From NCBI GenBank assembly GCA_963706835.1, contig CAVPOB010000036.1, forward strand, positions 1 through 64,000: DNA of 64,000 nt. The letters are read 5' to 3'. This DNA is from CAVXYG01 sp963706835. GTDB taxonomy: Bacteria; Actinomycetota; Actinomycetes; S36-B12; GCA-2699445. Shown here piece by piece: positions 42,107 through 52,100 of the stretch. The translations under genes were made by a program, and so were the position numbers. The notes beneath the pieces were generated by a model. The model made no database searches and was not told the origin of the DNA. It worked only from the letters and a program-made list of their open reading frames with translations. Numbering within the stretch: position 1 is the first letter of the stretch; each line of letters begins with the position of its first letter.

Positions 42107-45100
42107 CGGAACGCTCCTGCTCGTACACCAGGCGGATCCAGCCCTCCTGCGTCACGTGCGCCCCATCGGGCAGGCGCGCCTCCTGGGTGGCCGCCTCGAT
42201 CGGGTCGTCGCGCCAGGTCGTCGCGCTGTCGCGATGGGTCCACACCTGCTCACCGGGCATCCCGCCGAGCTTGGGCATGCGGATCGTGGTCGGGTCCACC
42301 AGCACCGGGCCGATCCGGAACGACGGCGCCAGCACCCGCAGCGGCTCGGCCACCCAGTCGCGCAGCAGCGTGATCTCCTTGCGCGGCAGGATGCCGCTGG
42401 TCACGTGCACCGACAGGCCCGGATCCATCAGCAGGGTGACGGTGCGGGTCTGGCCCGGCCGCAGCGTGATCGTCGGATCGGGGGACACGTAGGGATCCTG
42501 GATCGCCAACTGCTCGGCGGGGTCGGCGGGGTCGAACGTCGCCGCGCTGTCGGCGTCCTGCTGGTAGCCCTGGCCCGGGCCTCCGCGCACCGCATCGCGC
42601 AATACCGATGGATGCACCGGGTGCACGCGCCAATAGTCGTCGTCGAGGTAGTAGCCGAACAGGCCGTCCTGCAGCCGCGTCAGCGAGCCGAGCCGGACCT
42701 CGAACGTGCGGCTGCGCAGCCGATCGAAGGCGTCCTGCCGGGCGGCCAGCGCCGTGGGGTCGTCGGCCCAGCGCTCGTCGTCGAGGTCATCGGCGATCTG
42801 GAGCGTGAGGCGGGCCCGCACGATGGCCAGCGGACGGCCCACCAGCGCCCCCGGGAACTCCCAGCCCAGCCGGGAGACCGGATCCACCGTCCACTGCGTC
42901 GTGTCGATCGCGCGCAACAGCGCCGACATCGGGCTCTCCCGATCCGCGGCGTCGGAGGCCTCGCGGCGCACCAGATCGCGCTCCACCAGTTTGGTCACCA
43001 GGGAGCGCACATGGGGATTGCTGATGAGCTCGCCCGGCGCGACACCGGTGGGTCCCGGGTTGCCCGGTGCGCCCTCCCACACCACTGCCCCGCCCACGTC
43101 GGGCGCCACCGCCACGTCGTGCCGCAGCTGCCCGGCCGGGGTGCCGTCGGCGGCGAACACCTCCAGGGCATGGTCGATGTGATCGGGGACCAGCCAGCCG
43201 GCCACCGGGGTGGACGGGTTGGCGGAACGCTGGTCGATGGACACCTCGCGGCTGTCGTCCTCGGCATCGACCAGGCGCAGCAGCAGCCGCGCCGGTGCGT
43301 TGATGCGGGGCCGCAGCAGCACCCGCGGACCGGTCCCGGGGTCGCCGGTCTCCGGATCGGACGCCAGCCGCACGTCGTCGGGCAGGGCGAGCTGATCGGA
43401 CACCAGCAGCGGTTCGGTGGGCACGTCGACGGCACGGCCGTAGGCGTCGACGATCCGCGCCCGCAGCAGGCGGATGACGCCGGCCCGCGCCAGCAGTGCC
43501 GCTGCCGTGGGAAGCGGCTCGGGAGGGGGATCGCCGGGGGCAGGCGTGGCCGGTGGCGCACCATCGGGTCGGGGCTGCAGTACCAGGTGGCTGGCCACCC
43601 CCAGCAGGTGATCGCGCAGGCCCTCCAGCCCGGCCGAGAGCACATCCATCCGACCGGCCGCCTGGGCGACGTCGTGCAGTGCGGCCTCGCCGGCCTCGGT
43701 GATCTGTCCGGTGCCGACGACGTCGCGCAGATCCTCCTCCTGCAGCACGGTGCGGATCTCGGCGGCCATCGCCTTGACGCTGCCCGAGGTGACCAGCGAG
43801 CGGCCGGACAGGACCTGCCGGCCCGGCGTCGCCATGACCGCGGGCGGGGCCAGGTCGAGCTCGCCCAGCGTCCAGTCCTGGCTGTGATCGCCGAGGTCGA
43901 GCTCGATCTCCCATTCCAGGACCATCGGAATCCACGGCTGGCCGGTCCACTCGGTGACCGCGATCGCCGAGGACATCGTCCCCACCCGGGCCGATTCCGC
44001 CGCCAGTACCGTCGTCTCCAGGTCGGGGTCGCGGCCGTAGCGGCCGATCAGGACCTCCAACTCCACGCGCGCCCTGGCAGCCGCCTGCGACACCGACGAA
44101 CCGGCGGCGTAGCGCGCGATCGTGCCCTCGACGTTGCTCGGGTCCTCCAGCGCGGCCTCATGCACTAGGCGCGCGGCCTCCGGCGGGAGGCTGTCGTGCA
44201 CGATGGGCCGGGCCAGCAGGTCCGCTCCCTCGATGCCGTCCCAGGAGTCCTGCACGTCCCACCGCAGCCGGCACGCCACCGTCTCGTCGGGGGTGAAGCG
44301 GCCGTCGTAGCCGTGGCGCAGGTTGCGGTCGGTGCCCTGCACGGCGATGACGGGATCCTGCGGTTGGTACCAGCGCGGCAGCGCCCGCCGCACCTGTTCG
44401 ATCCGGGTGCGCTCCCGCAGCAGGCCGTCGATGAGTTCGCGAGGGGTGCGGCGGTGGAAACCGAGCGCGCCGACATGCTCGGCGAACTCGAACGCCGCGG
44501 TGAAGGAACGGCCGGTCTCGGCGGTGGCCGCGCCCGCCGCCCCGATCACGCCGGTGTTCCCGAGCACCGCCGCGATGCCCTCAGCGCCGGCGACGTCGCG
44601 GGCGCCGGCGACGTCGCGGACGCCTGCGACGTCGCGGATACCGGCAACGTCGCGCACGCCGGCAACGTCGCGCAACTCCGCCGAGGCGATCCGGTCCAGC
44701 AGCGGCCCGTCGGGCAGGTCGGCCACCAGATCGCGGGGCGGGGCCGGCCGGTCGGGTCGGAGACCGGCCAGCCGATCGCCCTGCCGGATCCAGTCGTAGG
44801 TGTACCCGCCGGGCTGGGACTCGAAGGCCCGGGTGTGCAGCGCCTCGTCGACCTCGCTGGGGCCATCGTGCTCGCCGAGCCGATCGATGAGGCCGTAGGC
44901 GAAGGCGGCCGTTGCCGTCTCCTCGGCCGCTCCGCCGCCGGGCTGCTGCTCGCCGATGAGCCGTGCCAGCGCCTCGGTGGCCGTCGCCCCGACCGCCGCG
45001 GTCAGCTGGTCCGAGGAGGGCCGGTGGTCCGCGCCGTCGCCGCCGGTGCGCACCCCGTACACCGCGCCGTGGAAGACGCAGCGACGCGGCCAGACCCGGC

Positions 45101-46070
45101 TCGGCGCCACGACGTCGGCCTCGTCGGGGCTCGCCTCCGCCCACCGCTCCCGCTCGGTGCGCAGCCCCGCCAGCAGCGCCGGGTGCTCGGCCAGCCGGAA
45201 CTCCTCGGTGGCGTCGATGGTCACCGGCTGGGCGGTGGCGGCCGCCGCGGTACTACCGGCCCACGTCCAGGAGATGTTCCCGATCAGGTCCAGCAGCCGG
45301 GCCCGCTCGCGGGCCTCGGGCGCGATGCTCCACTGCAGTGTCTTCAGGACCTGATCGAAGGAGGCTTCGGCTCGAACGGCTGCGAGCGGGTCGAGCCGCT
45401 GATCGCCGTACCAGCCGACCACGACGTAGGAGACGACCTGGCCCGCCGGCACCCCCTGCAGCGCATCGCGGAATCCGAACCGGTCGGCGACGTTGTCGAA
45501 GATGGCCGCCCACGCCGGGTCGCCGCCCGCGGTTGCCGACAGGGACTCCCGCGGCACGTACCCGGGCGGCGGCTCCCCTTCTGGCACTCCGGGCTCCCCG
45601 GGCCACACCTGCAGTGCCCGGCTGCGCCCGTACTCCGACTCCAGCACCCACGCGGCCCAGTCGCGTCGGCTGCCAGGCTGCAGCCGCAGCACCAGCCAGC
45701 GGTCCGGCAGGGCGGCCGGCTGCAAGGTGCCGTCCTCGGCGGCCTGCTGCCGGGTGAGGCTGTCCGGCATCGCCCAGTGGACGTAGACGCCGCGCTGCCT
45801 GCCTGCTCCAGCGGTGAACGGATCCGATGTGGGCCGGTGATCGGGCGCGAACTGTTCGGCGTCGAGCAGGTGCATGGCGATGTCCGCGTGGTCTACGGCA
45901 CCGTCCTCGGCCACCACGAGCGCCTGCACATCCAGCGGCACCAGCAGCGGGGAGCCGACGCCGGGGAAGTCCGGCCGATCCACCGCGAACCGCGAGGGGT
46001 CGATCGCCCGCAATCGGGAGCGTCGCACGTACTCGGCGCTGAAGGCGATGTGCCTCGGATCGATCTCCAC
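42099..46070 (-). CDS. 1,323-aa protein of unknown function in the HET-C operon
   Basis: No enzyme motif is recognised. Notable stretches are RGVYVHWAMPDSLTRQQAAE and ALPDRWLVLRLQPGSR near the N-terminus (~residues 92-130); the pattern HWAxPDxLT...PxRWLVxR recurs, as far as I remember, in uncharacterised large proteins of this kind of locus. A hexapeptide repeat RDVAGx (five copies) lies at ~466-496. The C-terminal third is beta-rich (PGQTRTVTLLMDPGLSVHVT). There is no signal peptide or membrane segment. It starts 9 bp after the 368-aa gene and overlaps the HET-C gene. A structural role is plausible but unproven. Confidence 0.8.
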   Translation of the reverse strand: MEIDPRHIAFSAEYVRRSRLRAIDPSRFAVDRPDFPGVGSPLLVPLDVQALVVAEDGAVDHADIAMHLLDAEQFAPDHRPTSDPFTAGAGRQRGVYVHWAMPDSLTRQQAAEDGTLQPAALPDRWLVLRLQPGSRRDWAAWVLESEYGRSRALQVWPGEPGVPEGEPPPGYVPRESLSATAGGDPAWAAIFDNVADRFGFRDALQGVPAGQVVSYVVVGWYGDQRLDPLAAVRAEASFDQVLKTLQWSIAPEARERARLLDLIGNISWTWAGSTAAAATAQPVTIDATEEFRLAEHPALLAGLRTERERWAEASPDEADVVAPSRVWPRRCVFHGAVYGVRTGGDGADHRPSSDQLTAAVGATATEALARLIGEQQPGGGAAEETATAAFAYGLIDRLGEHDGPSEVDEALHTRAFESQPGGYTYDWIRQGDRLAGLRPDRPAPPRDLVADLPDGPLLDRIASAELRDVAGVRDVAGIRDVAGVRDVAGARDVAGAEGIAAVLGNTGVIGAAGAATAETGRSFTAAFEFAEHVGALGFHRRTPRELIDGLLRERTRIEQVRRALPRWYQPQDPVIAVQGTDRNLRHGYDGRFTPDETVACRLRWDVQDSWDGIEGADLLARPIVHDSLPPEAARLVHEAALEDPSNVEGTIARYAAGSSVSQAAARARVELEVLIGRYGRDPDLETTVLAAESARVGTMSSAIAVTEWTGQPWIPMVLEWEIELDLGDHSQDWTLGELDLAPPAVMATPGRQVLSGRSLVTSGSVKAMAAEIRTVLQEEDLRDVVGTGQITEAGEAALHDVAQAAGRMDVLSAGLEGLRDHLLGVASHLVLQPRPDGAPPATPAPGDPPPEPLPTAAALLARAGVIRLLRARIVDAYGRAVDVPTEPLLVSDQLALPDDVRLASDPETGDPGTGPRVLLRPRINAPARLLLRLVDAEDDSREVSIDQRSANPSTPVAGWLVPDHIDHALEVFAADGTPAGQLRHDVAVAPDVGGAVVWEGAPGNPGPTGVAPGELISNPHVRSLVTKLVERDLVRREASDAADRESPMSALLRAIDTTQWTVDPVSRLGWEFPGALVGRPLAIVRARLTLQIADDLDDERWADDPTALAARQDAFDRLRSRTFEVRLGSLTRLQDGLFGYYLDDDYWRVHPVHPSVLRDAVRGGPGQGYQQDADSAATFDPADPAEQLAIQDPYVSPDPTITLRPGQTRTVTLLMDPGLSVHVTSGILPRKEITLLRDWVAEPLRVLAPSFRIGPVLVDPTTIRMPKLGGMPGEQVWTHRDSATTWRDDPIEAATQEARLPDGAHVTQEGWIRLVYEQERSDG
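44583..44672 (-). repeat. Five in-frame 18-bp repeats (RDVAGx)
   Basis: Five consecutive 18-bp units encode RDVAGV, RDVAGI, RDVAGV, RDVAGA, RDVAGA within the 1,323-aa protein. The surrounding protein is not repetitive. The array is prone to slippage, so copy number may vary between strains. It could form a flexible or amphipathic linker. Confidence 0.85.
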
Positions 46071-46079
46071 GAGGCCTCC

Positions 46080-47186
46080 TCAGCCCACACCGTCGATGTC
46101 GGCGACCACGTCGAGGACCCGCAGCGGCGTCGTGGCCGCGAACACGATGGTGACCCGACCGCCGCTGTCGGGGTCGAAGCCGTCGCCCTCGAACCGCTGC
46201 CGGTAGGGGAACTGCAGCAGCTGGGTGGTGAGTTCGGCGCTGGAGACCCCCTCCGGCCAGGCTTCTTCGTCGTCATCGGCGGTGAAATCCACTGCGGCCG
46301 CGGCGCCGGCGGGCATGGCATCGTCGATGCTGCCGGCCAGCGCCGCCATGTCCACCACACCACTGGTGCCCGCTCGGAACGGGACCGCGGCCCAGGCGTA
46401 CTCGGTGCCGGTCGGCGGGTCGAGCGGCACCCGGGCGCCCGCCTTGCTGAGCGGCCGGCCGTCGGTCACATCCCGCAGCTTGACCCGCCGCCCCCCGCGG
46501 GGATCATTGTCGTCGGTCACGTTCGGCGCGGGGTCGACGCCGAACTGCAGACCGCGACGCGGCTCCTCGACGTGCACCTCATCGGGGAGGCCGTCGAACA
46601 GGACGAGCAGGACTGCCGGCGCCAGGCGCTCCACGCGCAGCAGGCGCAACTCGCGGCCGTCGCGCAGGCCTCGGACACCGATCCCGGGCCAGCCGGACAC
46701 CGCCCGGGAACGCAGCAGGAACCCGGTCACCACCTCGGGCGCACCGTCCAGCGTGTCGTAGGGGATCTCGCCGACGTGGTGCTCGGCCGAGCCCACGGGT
46801 CCGCCGGACGGTTGGCGCCGCACTCCCTCGGGCAGTTCGATGTGGGGGGAGACGTTGCGCTCCCGCTTGTCCAGCATCTGGCGGGTGGCGCCGTCCTGGG
46901 CAACGGCGGCCGAGCGCACCTGGCTGTGCGCGCCGGCTGCGGACAGCGCCCCCTCGACCGCTGCGTCGGTCCAGTCCCGGTCCAGCCAGAAGAAGCGGAT
47001 CGACTCCGGCGGCAGCAGGTCCGCATCAGGTACCAGGTAGGCGAACGGCACCCCGTGCAGCAGGCGCAACCGGGCCAGCCAATCCACGACCTCGGCCGGC
47101 GCGGCTGCGGCCTGGCGCTCGGCGTGCAGCCACTTCGCGCGCAGCCCGGGCACCATCTGCTCCGAGCGGTACCACTGCAGACTCAT
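46080..47186 (-). CDS. 368-aa protein of unknown function in the HET-C operon
   Basis: No family recognised. The N-terminal ~120 residues are helical and soluble (LHGVPFAYLVPDADLLPPES, IRFFWLDRDWTDAAVEGAL); the latter phrase describes a protein that receives or positions something, but I assign no function. A beta-rich middle and an Asp/Glu-rich segment (FTADDDEEAWPEG) follow, then VTIVFAATTPLRVLDVV. No signal peptide. Its start overlaps the 639-aa gene by 4 bp (ATGA), which fixes it in the operon. Similar short N-termini (YLVPDxxxLPPESIRFF) seem to recur beside the large neighbours, so it may be an assembly partner. Confidence 0.78.
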   Translation of the reverse strand: MSLQWYRSEQMVPGLRAKWLHAERQAAAAPAEVVDWLARLRLLHGVPFAYLVPDADLLPPESIRFFWLDRDWTDAAVEGALSAAGAHSQVRSAAVAQDGATRQMLDKRERNVSPHIELPEGVRRQPSGGPVGSAEHHVGEIPYDTLDGAPEVVTGFLLRSRAVSGWPGIGVRGLRDGRELRLLRVERLAPAVLLVLFDGLPDEVHVEEPRRGLQFGVDPAPNVTDDNDPRGGRRVKLRDVTDGRPLSKAGARVPLDPPTGTEYAWAAVPFRAGTSGVVDMAALAGSIDDAMPAGAAAAVDFTADDDEEAWPEGVSSAELTTQLLQFPYRQRFEGDGFDPDSGGRVTIVFAATTPLRVLDVVADIDGVG

Positions 47187-49102
47187 CCGCCACCTCCCGG
47201 CCTCGCGCCGGACTCGTCGACATCGCGGGCGAAGGCCGCCGCCAGCGCCGAGCGCAGGCCATCGCCGTAGGCGCCCTCGGCCAGCCCGGCCACCGCGTCC
47301 AGACCGCCGGTGATCCCGGCGTCTGCGGGCAGCGACGCGCTGGGAACCGCGGTGCCGAACGGTGCATCCGCGGCAAGGCCCACTGCTGCCTGCGCGGCAC
47401 CGCGGGAGAACCCCGCGCGCTGCAGCAGCACCGCGTCAGCGGCCGGCTCGTACTGCTCGCGCAACGGCACCGGGTTGACCAGCGGCCCCAGCGGACCCCC
47501 GGTGGGGCCGAGGATGTCGATCGGTCCGCCGCCGCCGAGCAGGTCCTTGATCACCCCGAGGCCGAGATGCTGCTCGAAGCGCTCCAACTCCTCGCGCGGG
47601 AGCAGCTCGAACTGCAGCGCCTCGGCCTTGAAGCCGGCCCACGTCACGGTCGAGCCGGACCGGCGCCACCCGATGAGCGCGCTGACGAACCGCGGATCGG
47701 CCAGCGCCATCAGTCGGCCGAGCTCGAACGCTGCAGCGTAGGAGAGATCCTCGATGCCGTCGCTGCCGACCCGGATGGCCTGCTCGGCGGCATGCAGCGG
47801 GACGTCGTCGCGGTCGGTCAACTCGTGCGGCACCAACGGCCCGCGGTACCAACCAGCCGTCCGCTCGCCGCCCCGGGTGTGGCGGTCGAGCAGGTTGTGG
47901 CCGGTGGCCAGCACGGTCGGCGGATCCTCCACATCGTCGCCCACCGTCCCGAGCAGCCCGACATCCAGCGAGCGCATGAGCGTCTCGAAGTCGCCGTGCT
48001 GCAGGGTGTCGAACGTCCAATGCGCCAGCACCGGGAAGCGGTGCACCGCTCGATCGCCGGTCACGAAGTCCAGGCCCTCGGCCACGGCCTCCGCTGCGGC
48101 GGCGGCCTCGGCGCCGGGTCCCGTCGGGAACCGGGAGGCCTCGGCGGCGGCGCGCCGGACCTCGGCGATCGCCTCGTCGCGGGATGCCTCATCGACGAGC
48201 CCCCAGCCGGCGAACCGGTCGGAGGCGTCACCGCTGCCGGTTGCCGTGATCCGGCCGAGCAGGTCCGGTCCGAGCCGGGTGCGCGTGGCGGCATCGGTGG
48301 CCGCGTTGCCGGAGGACCACAGCGCTGCATCGGCCAGTCGCCACAACGGCGGCCGGGCGACCTTCACCGGGCCGATCTGCGGGGTGTGGTTGCTCGGCGG
48401 GCCCGGCAGGACATCGAACTGGCCCTCGATGCTGACCAGGTAGGCGCCGTAGTGCTGGCCGCCGCGCAGCACCCGGTTGGAGGCGACGACCGAGACGAAG
48501 CCGTCGTCGTCGGAACGGTTGGCGTCCTCCGAATCCAGCAGGTTCACTTCGCGCACATGGGCCAGGTAGGGCAGGTCGGTGCGGCTCGGGAAAGCCTTGC
48601 GCACGACGCGGCCGGTCACCTCGAGGACATCGGCCGAACCGGCGGCAGCGGCCTCGGCGGGCGTCATCGCGATGCCCTTGCGGTAGTCGGCGAGCGCGGC
48701 GTCGCTGAGCTGCACATCGGTGCGCAGCGTCCCCTCCCCCTGGGTGAGCACGATCAGGGCCAACCACGGGATGCGGCGGTCAGCCGCCGCTGCCGCACCG
48801 GCGGTCGTGCCGGTCTCTGCCAGCCGCTCCCATGGCAGGGTGCGGCGCTTCAGCACCGCCTGGGCGAACCGGTTGCTGAAGGGGCCTTGCGCATTGGGCG
48901 GCGGGAAGAGGCTGTACAGCTCGGATCCCGCCATGCGGTAGCGCGGGGCGACGCGGTGCAGGGCCTTCGTCGTGGTCGTCAGCTGCTCCTTGGTGCCGTC
49001 GCGATCGACGCTCTGCTGCATCTTGAGTGCGTACTCGCCGGCCAACAGCCCGGGGCGGATCGCCGAGTACAGGCGGACATGGCCGCGGCGTGGCGGGCTC
49101 AC
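47183..49102 (-). CDS. 639-aa protein of unknown function in the HET-C operon
   Basis: No named domain. The N-terminal region has YSAIRPGLLAGEYALKMQQS, ELYSLFPPPNAQGPFSNRFA and QAVLKRRTLPWERL, followed by IPWLALIVLTQGEG. I recall this VFPPPxAxGxF...LPHVVLxRRTLPWER layout from uncharacterised proteins, without a known role. The middle (~250-470) is helical with ATGHNLLDRHTRGG; the C-terminal ~150 residues are Gly/Ala/Pro-rich. No signal peptide or membrane segment. It starts in the last bases of the giant gene (ATGA, 4 bp). A structural or chaperone role is possible. Confidence 0.8.
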   Translation of the reverse strand: MSPPRRGHVRLYSAIRPGLLAGEYALKMQQSVDRDGTKEQLTTTTKALHRVAPRYRMAGSELYSLFPPPNAQGPFSNRFAQAVLKRRTLPWERLAETGTTAGAAAAADRRIPWLALIVLTQGEGTLRTDVQLSDAALADYRKGIAMTPAEAAAAGSADVLEVTGRVVRKAFPSRTDLPYLAHVREVNLLDSEDANRSDDDGFVSVVASNRVLRGGQHYGAYLVSIEGQFDVLPGPPSNHTPQIGPVKVARPPLWRLADAALWSSGNAATDAATRTRLGPDLLGRITATGSGDASDRFAGWGLVDEASRDEAIAEVRRAAAEASRFPTGPGAEAAAAAEAVAEGLDFVTGDRAVHRFPVLAHWTFDTLQHGDFETLMRSLDVGLLGTVGDDVEDPPTVLATGHNLLDRHTRGGERTAGWYRGPLVPHELTDRDDVPLHAAEQAIRVGSDGIEDLSYAAAFELGRLMALADPRFVSALIGWRRSGSTVTWAGFKAEALQFELLPREELERFEQHLGLGVIKDLLGGGGPIDILGPTGGPLGPLVNPVPLREQYEPAADAVLLQRAGFSRGAAQAAVGLAADAPFGTAVPSASLPADAGITGGLDAVAGLAEGAYGDGLRSALAAAFARDVDESGARPGGGG

Positions 49103-52100
49103 GAGTCATCCCTCCGTCGTGGTTCGGACCAGTGCACCTGCGACGAGCCGCCGGCCGCACCCGCCAGGCCGTGCAGGGTCTCCGCCAGGCCGCCGCGCCC
49201 CAGCCACGCCGCGACCACCGGCACGTCGTCGGGGCTGCCGACGACCGCGGCGAGATGCCAGCGCTTGTCGGTGACCACGTGCGCCGTCACCTGCTGCGCG
49301 CCATCGTCGGCGGCGATGCGGAACACGCCGTAGATCCGTTCGCCTTCGCGCACGATGACCGGATCGTCATCGGCGCGCGCCGCCCCGGCCAGCGACAGGG
49401 AGAAGCCATCGGGCGTGGCCGCCGCGGCGAGCGGCTCCAGGCCGACGACGATGGTCCGGGTGCTCCTCGGCAGGGTCGTGGACACCGTGCCGCGCTCCGG
49501 CACGACGTCGGCGGGGCTGACCAGACCGGTGGTGGCCGTGCGGCCGCCGCGCCGGGAGGATGCCGCCTCGGATCGCACCACGGCGCCGGGTGCGAGCAGG
49601 GTGTGCGCGGACACCCGGGCCAGTCGCGTGCCCGCATGCCACCCGGCGATGCCGATCGGCCCGCCGGCCACCCCCGCCACCGCCACCCGACTGGTGCCCT
49701 GCGGCAGCTGTGTGCGGCCCTCGGTGGTGGTGCTGTCGGCCAGCACCCGCCCGGCGCGATCCAGGGCCACGACGCGCACCGGGCTGTCGCCGGTCACCGC
49801 CACCGTCGGGCGTTCCCGGCGGGAGTCCCGGCTGCTGTCCGGGACCCGCCACACGTACACGCGACCTGTCGGCACCTCGACGCCATCGAGGAGCACATCG
49901 TGTTCCAGCAGGTGCAGCGCCCGCAGTCGGCTCGGCGCCAGTCGGGCATCGGTGGCACTCCACTCGTGGCGGTCCCCGGCGATCCCGGTCGCCGCCCGGC
50001 TGCCGGCGCGCGCCCCGATCTCCTCGGTGACCGGCGGGGCGACGGTGCGCAGGTGGGCGCCGATGCTGCTGCGTCCCGCCTCGCGGACACTCGCCAGCGA
50101 CGGCGGTGCCAGCCGCGGCAGTCCGGCGCCGACCCGGGCCGCCGATGTCGCCGGGGCGGTGTCGCGGGGTACGGCGACCTCATGCAGCACGGCTTCCAGG
50201 CGCGGGGCCAACCGGGGCTCAGACGCAACGGGCGGGGCCGGGATTCGTGCCCGGGACACCGGCACCGGTTCGCCGACCTCGCGCCGCATGCCGCTGGCCA
50301 GCGACCGCACCCGGGGCGGCGCCGCCCGGCCCGTCAGCGGCACCGATCGCGCCGTCCGGGCCTGGGCGGGCACATCGCCGGAGACCACGGCGTCGCTGCG
50401 ATGCTCCGCCAGCGCCGCGTCGTCGATGGCGCCGCCGGTGCCCGGGCCCGCAGCCAGCGCCAGCCGCCACCGGCCACCGGTGTCGCTGACGGCGGTGAGG
50501 CGCCCTTCGTTCAGCAGGCGGGCCACCGCACTGCCGGCGGCCTGCAGATTGGCCCAGGCGACCAGTTCCTCAGCCCGTGCGCGGTGCCGGTCCAGCGCCC
50601 CCCGCCACCGCAGCTGCTGGCGCAGCGGCAGCGGATGGACCAGTTCGCCGACGTCCACCTGATCCACGGGGATGTCCCCGGTGCGATCGAGCACCTTCGA
50701 CCGGACGATCAGCCTGGCACCGGTGATGGCCTTGACGAGGTTGGCGGCCGGCGGCGCATCGCCGGCCTCGTCGTAGGTCCGCCAGACCGCCTCGGGCAGC
50801 GAGCCGATGCGGTACTCGATGATCACCTGCTCGTCGGTCTCGACCTCGTCGCCGTTCGGACCCTCCTCGTGCAGCGACACGGTCAGCTCGTTGTCGGCGC
50901 CGGCGATCCGCATCGGGCCGAGGTCGATGGCATCGAGGCCGAGCACCGCTGCGCCGTTGAAGTGATTCGAGGCCACGGTCGAGGTCATGAGCACGACGAA
51001 CTCGGGCAGCACGTCCCACGGCCCGTCCACCGCCTCGTCGGCGGCGGAGGCCGGGGCACCGGATTCGACGTAGCGCCCCTCGCCGAGGCTCATCTCCAGG
51101 CCGGTCATCGCGTCGCCGTCGGTGAGGTAGCGGCGACGGAACTCCTCCCATTCCAGGCCCTGATCGGGATTCTCCGCCCCAGTGGCCCCGAACCGGACGG
51201 TGATCGTCACCACGTCGAGGTCGAGCTCGGCGGTGCCGCGGAACTCCGGGCCCACGATGTGGACCCGGGCCCCGATCGAGAACGAGAAGCCGATCGTCGC
51301 GCACCCCAGCAGCGGCACGCAGATGCGGATGCGCACCCCGGCCGACACCCGGATGTAGACCTCGAAGTCGTAGTGGAACGGGTCCCACATGACCAGTGCG
51401 TGGGCCCCCATCTCGAAGGCCGCCCACGCCCATGAGGTCCGGTAGCTGGCCTCCAGGCTGCCGCCGACCATGACCGCCGAGGAGGTCAGCGCGAAGTACA
51501 GGCCGCCCTTGATCGTGATCGTGTCGCTGACCGACCAGTGGAAGCCGAGCCGCGGGACGTCGGGGAAGTCGGCCGGCTTCGGGAAGCGCGGGTGATAGCC
51601 GCCCAGCGTCAGGACGAACTGGCCGGTGCGGAACCACACCACGAACGCGAACCCGCCGGTCAGCCGGCACGATTCCGAGATCAGCCACGAGTTGTCGGTC
51701 AGCTGCGCCTGGATGGCCAGCACGCCCTCGCGGGTGGAGAAGCGGGCCCGCAGCGCCAGTTCCACCGAGGCCATCGGCAACGACGGATCCGGCAGCACCA
51801 TCTGGGACAGCCCGAGCACGCTGACTTCCAGCCCGTCACCGACCTCCACGCCGAGCACCGCCACCGACTCCACCAGCACGAAGGACGTGAAGCGCACGCC
51901 AGCCGCGAACCAGAATGTGCCCCGATGCGGCGGGAACGTGTCGGCCAGCTTGTTGAGCGCACCCATCGGGTTCTGCGCCAATGTGGAGTCCGACCGCATC
52001 GCATCCACCAGCGGGAAGGTGGGCACGTCCTCGATGCGCGCCGGCAGGACCAGGCGCCGGTTGATGCCGAAGCCGGCGCCGATCGCAGTGACGAAGAACG

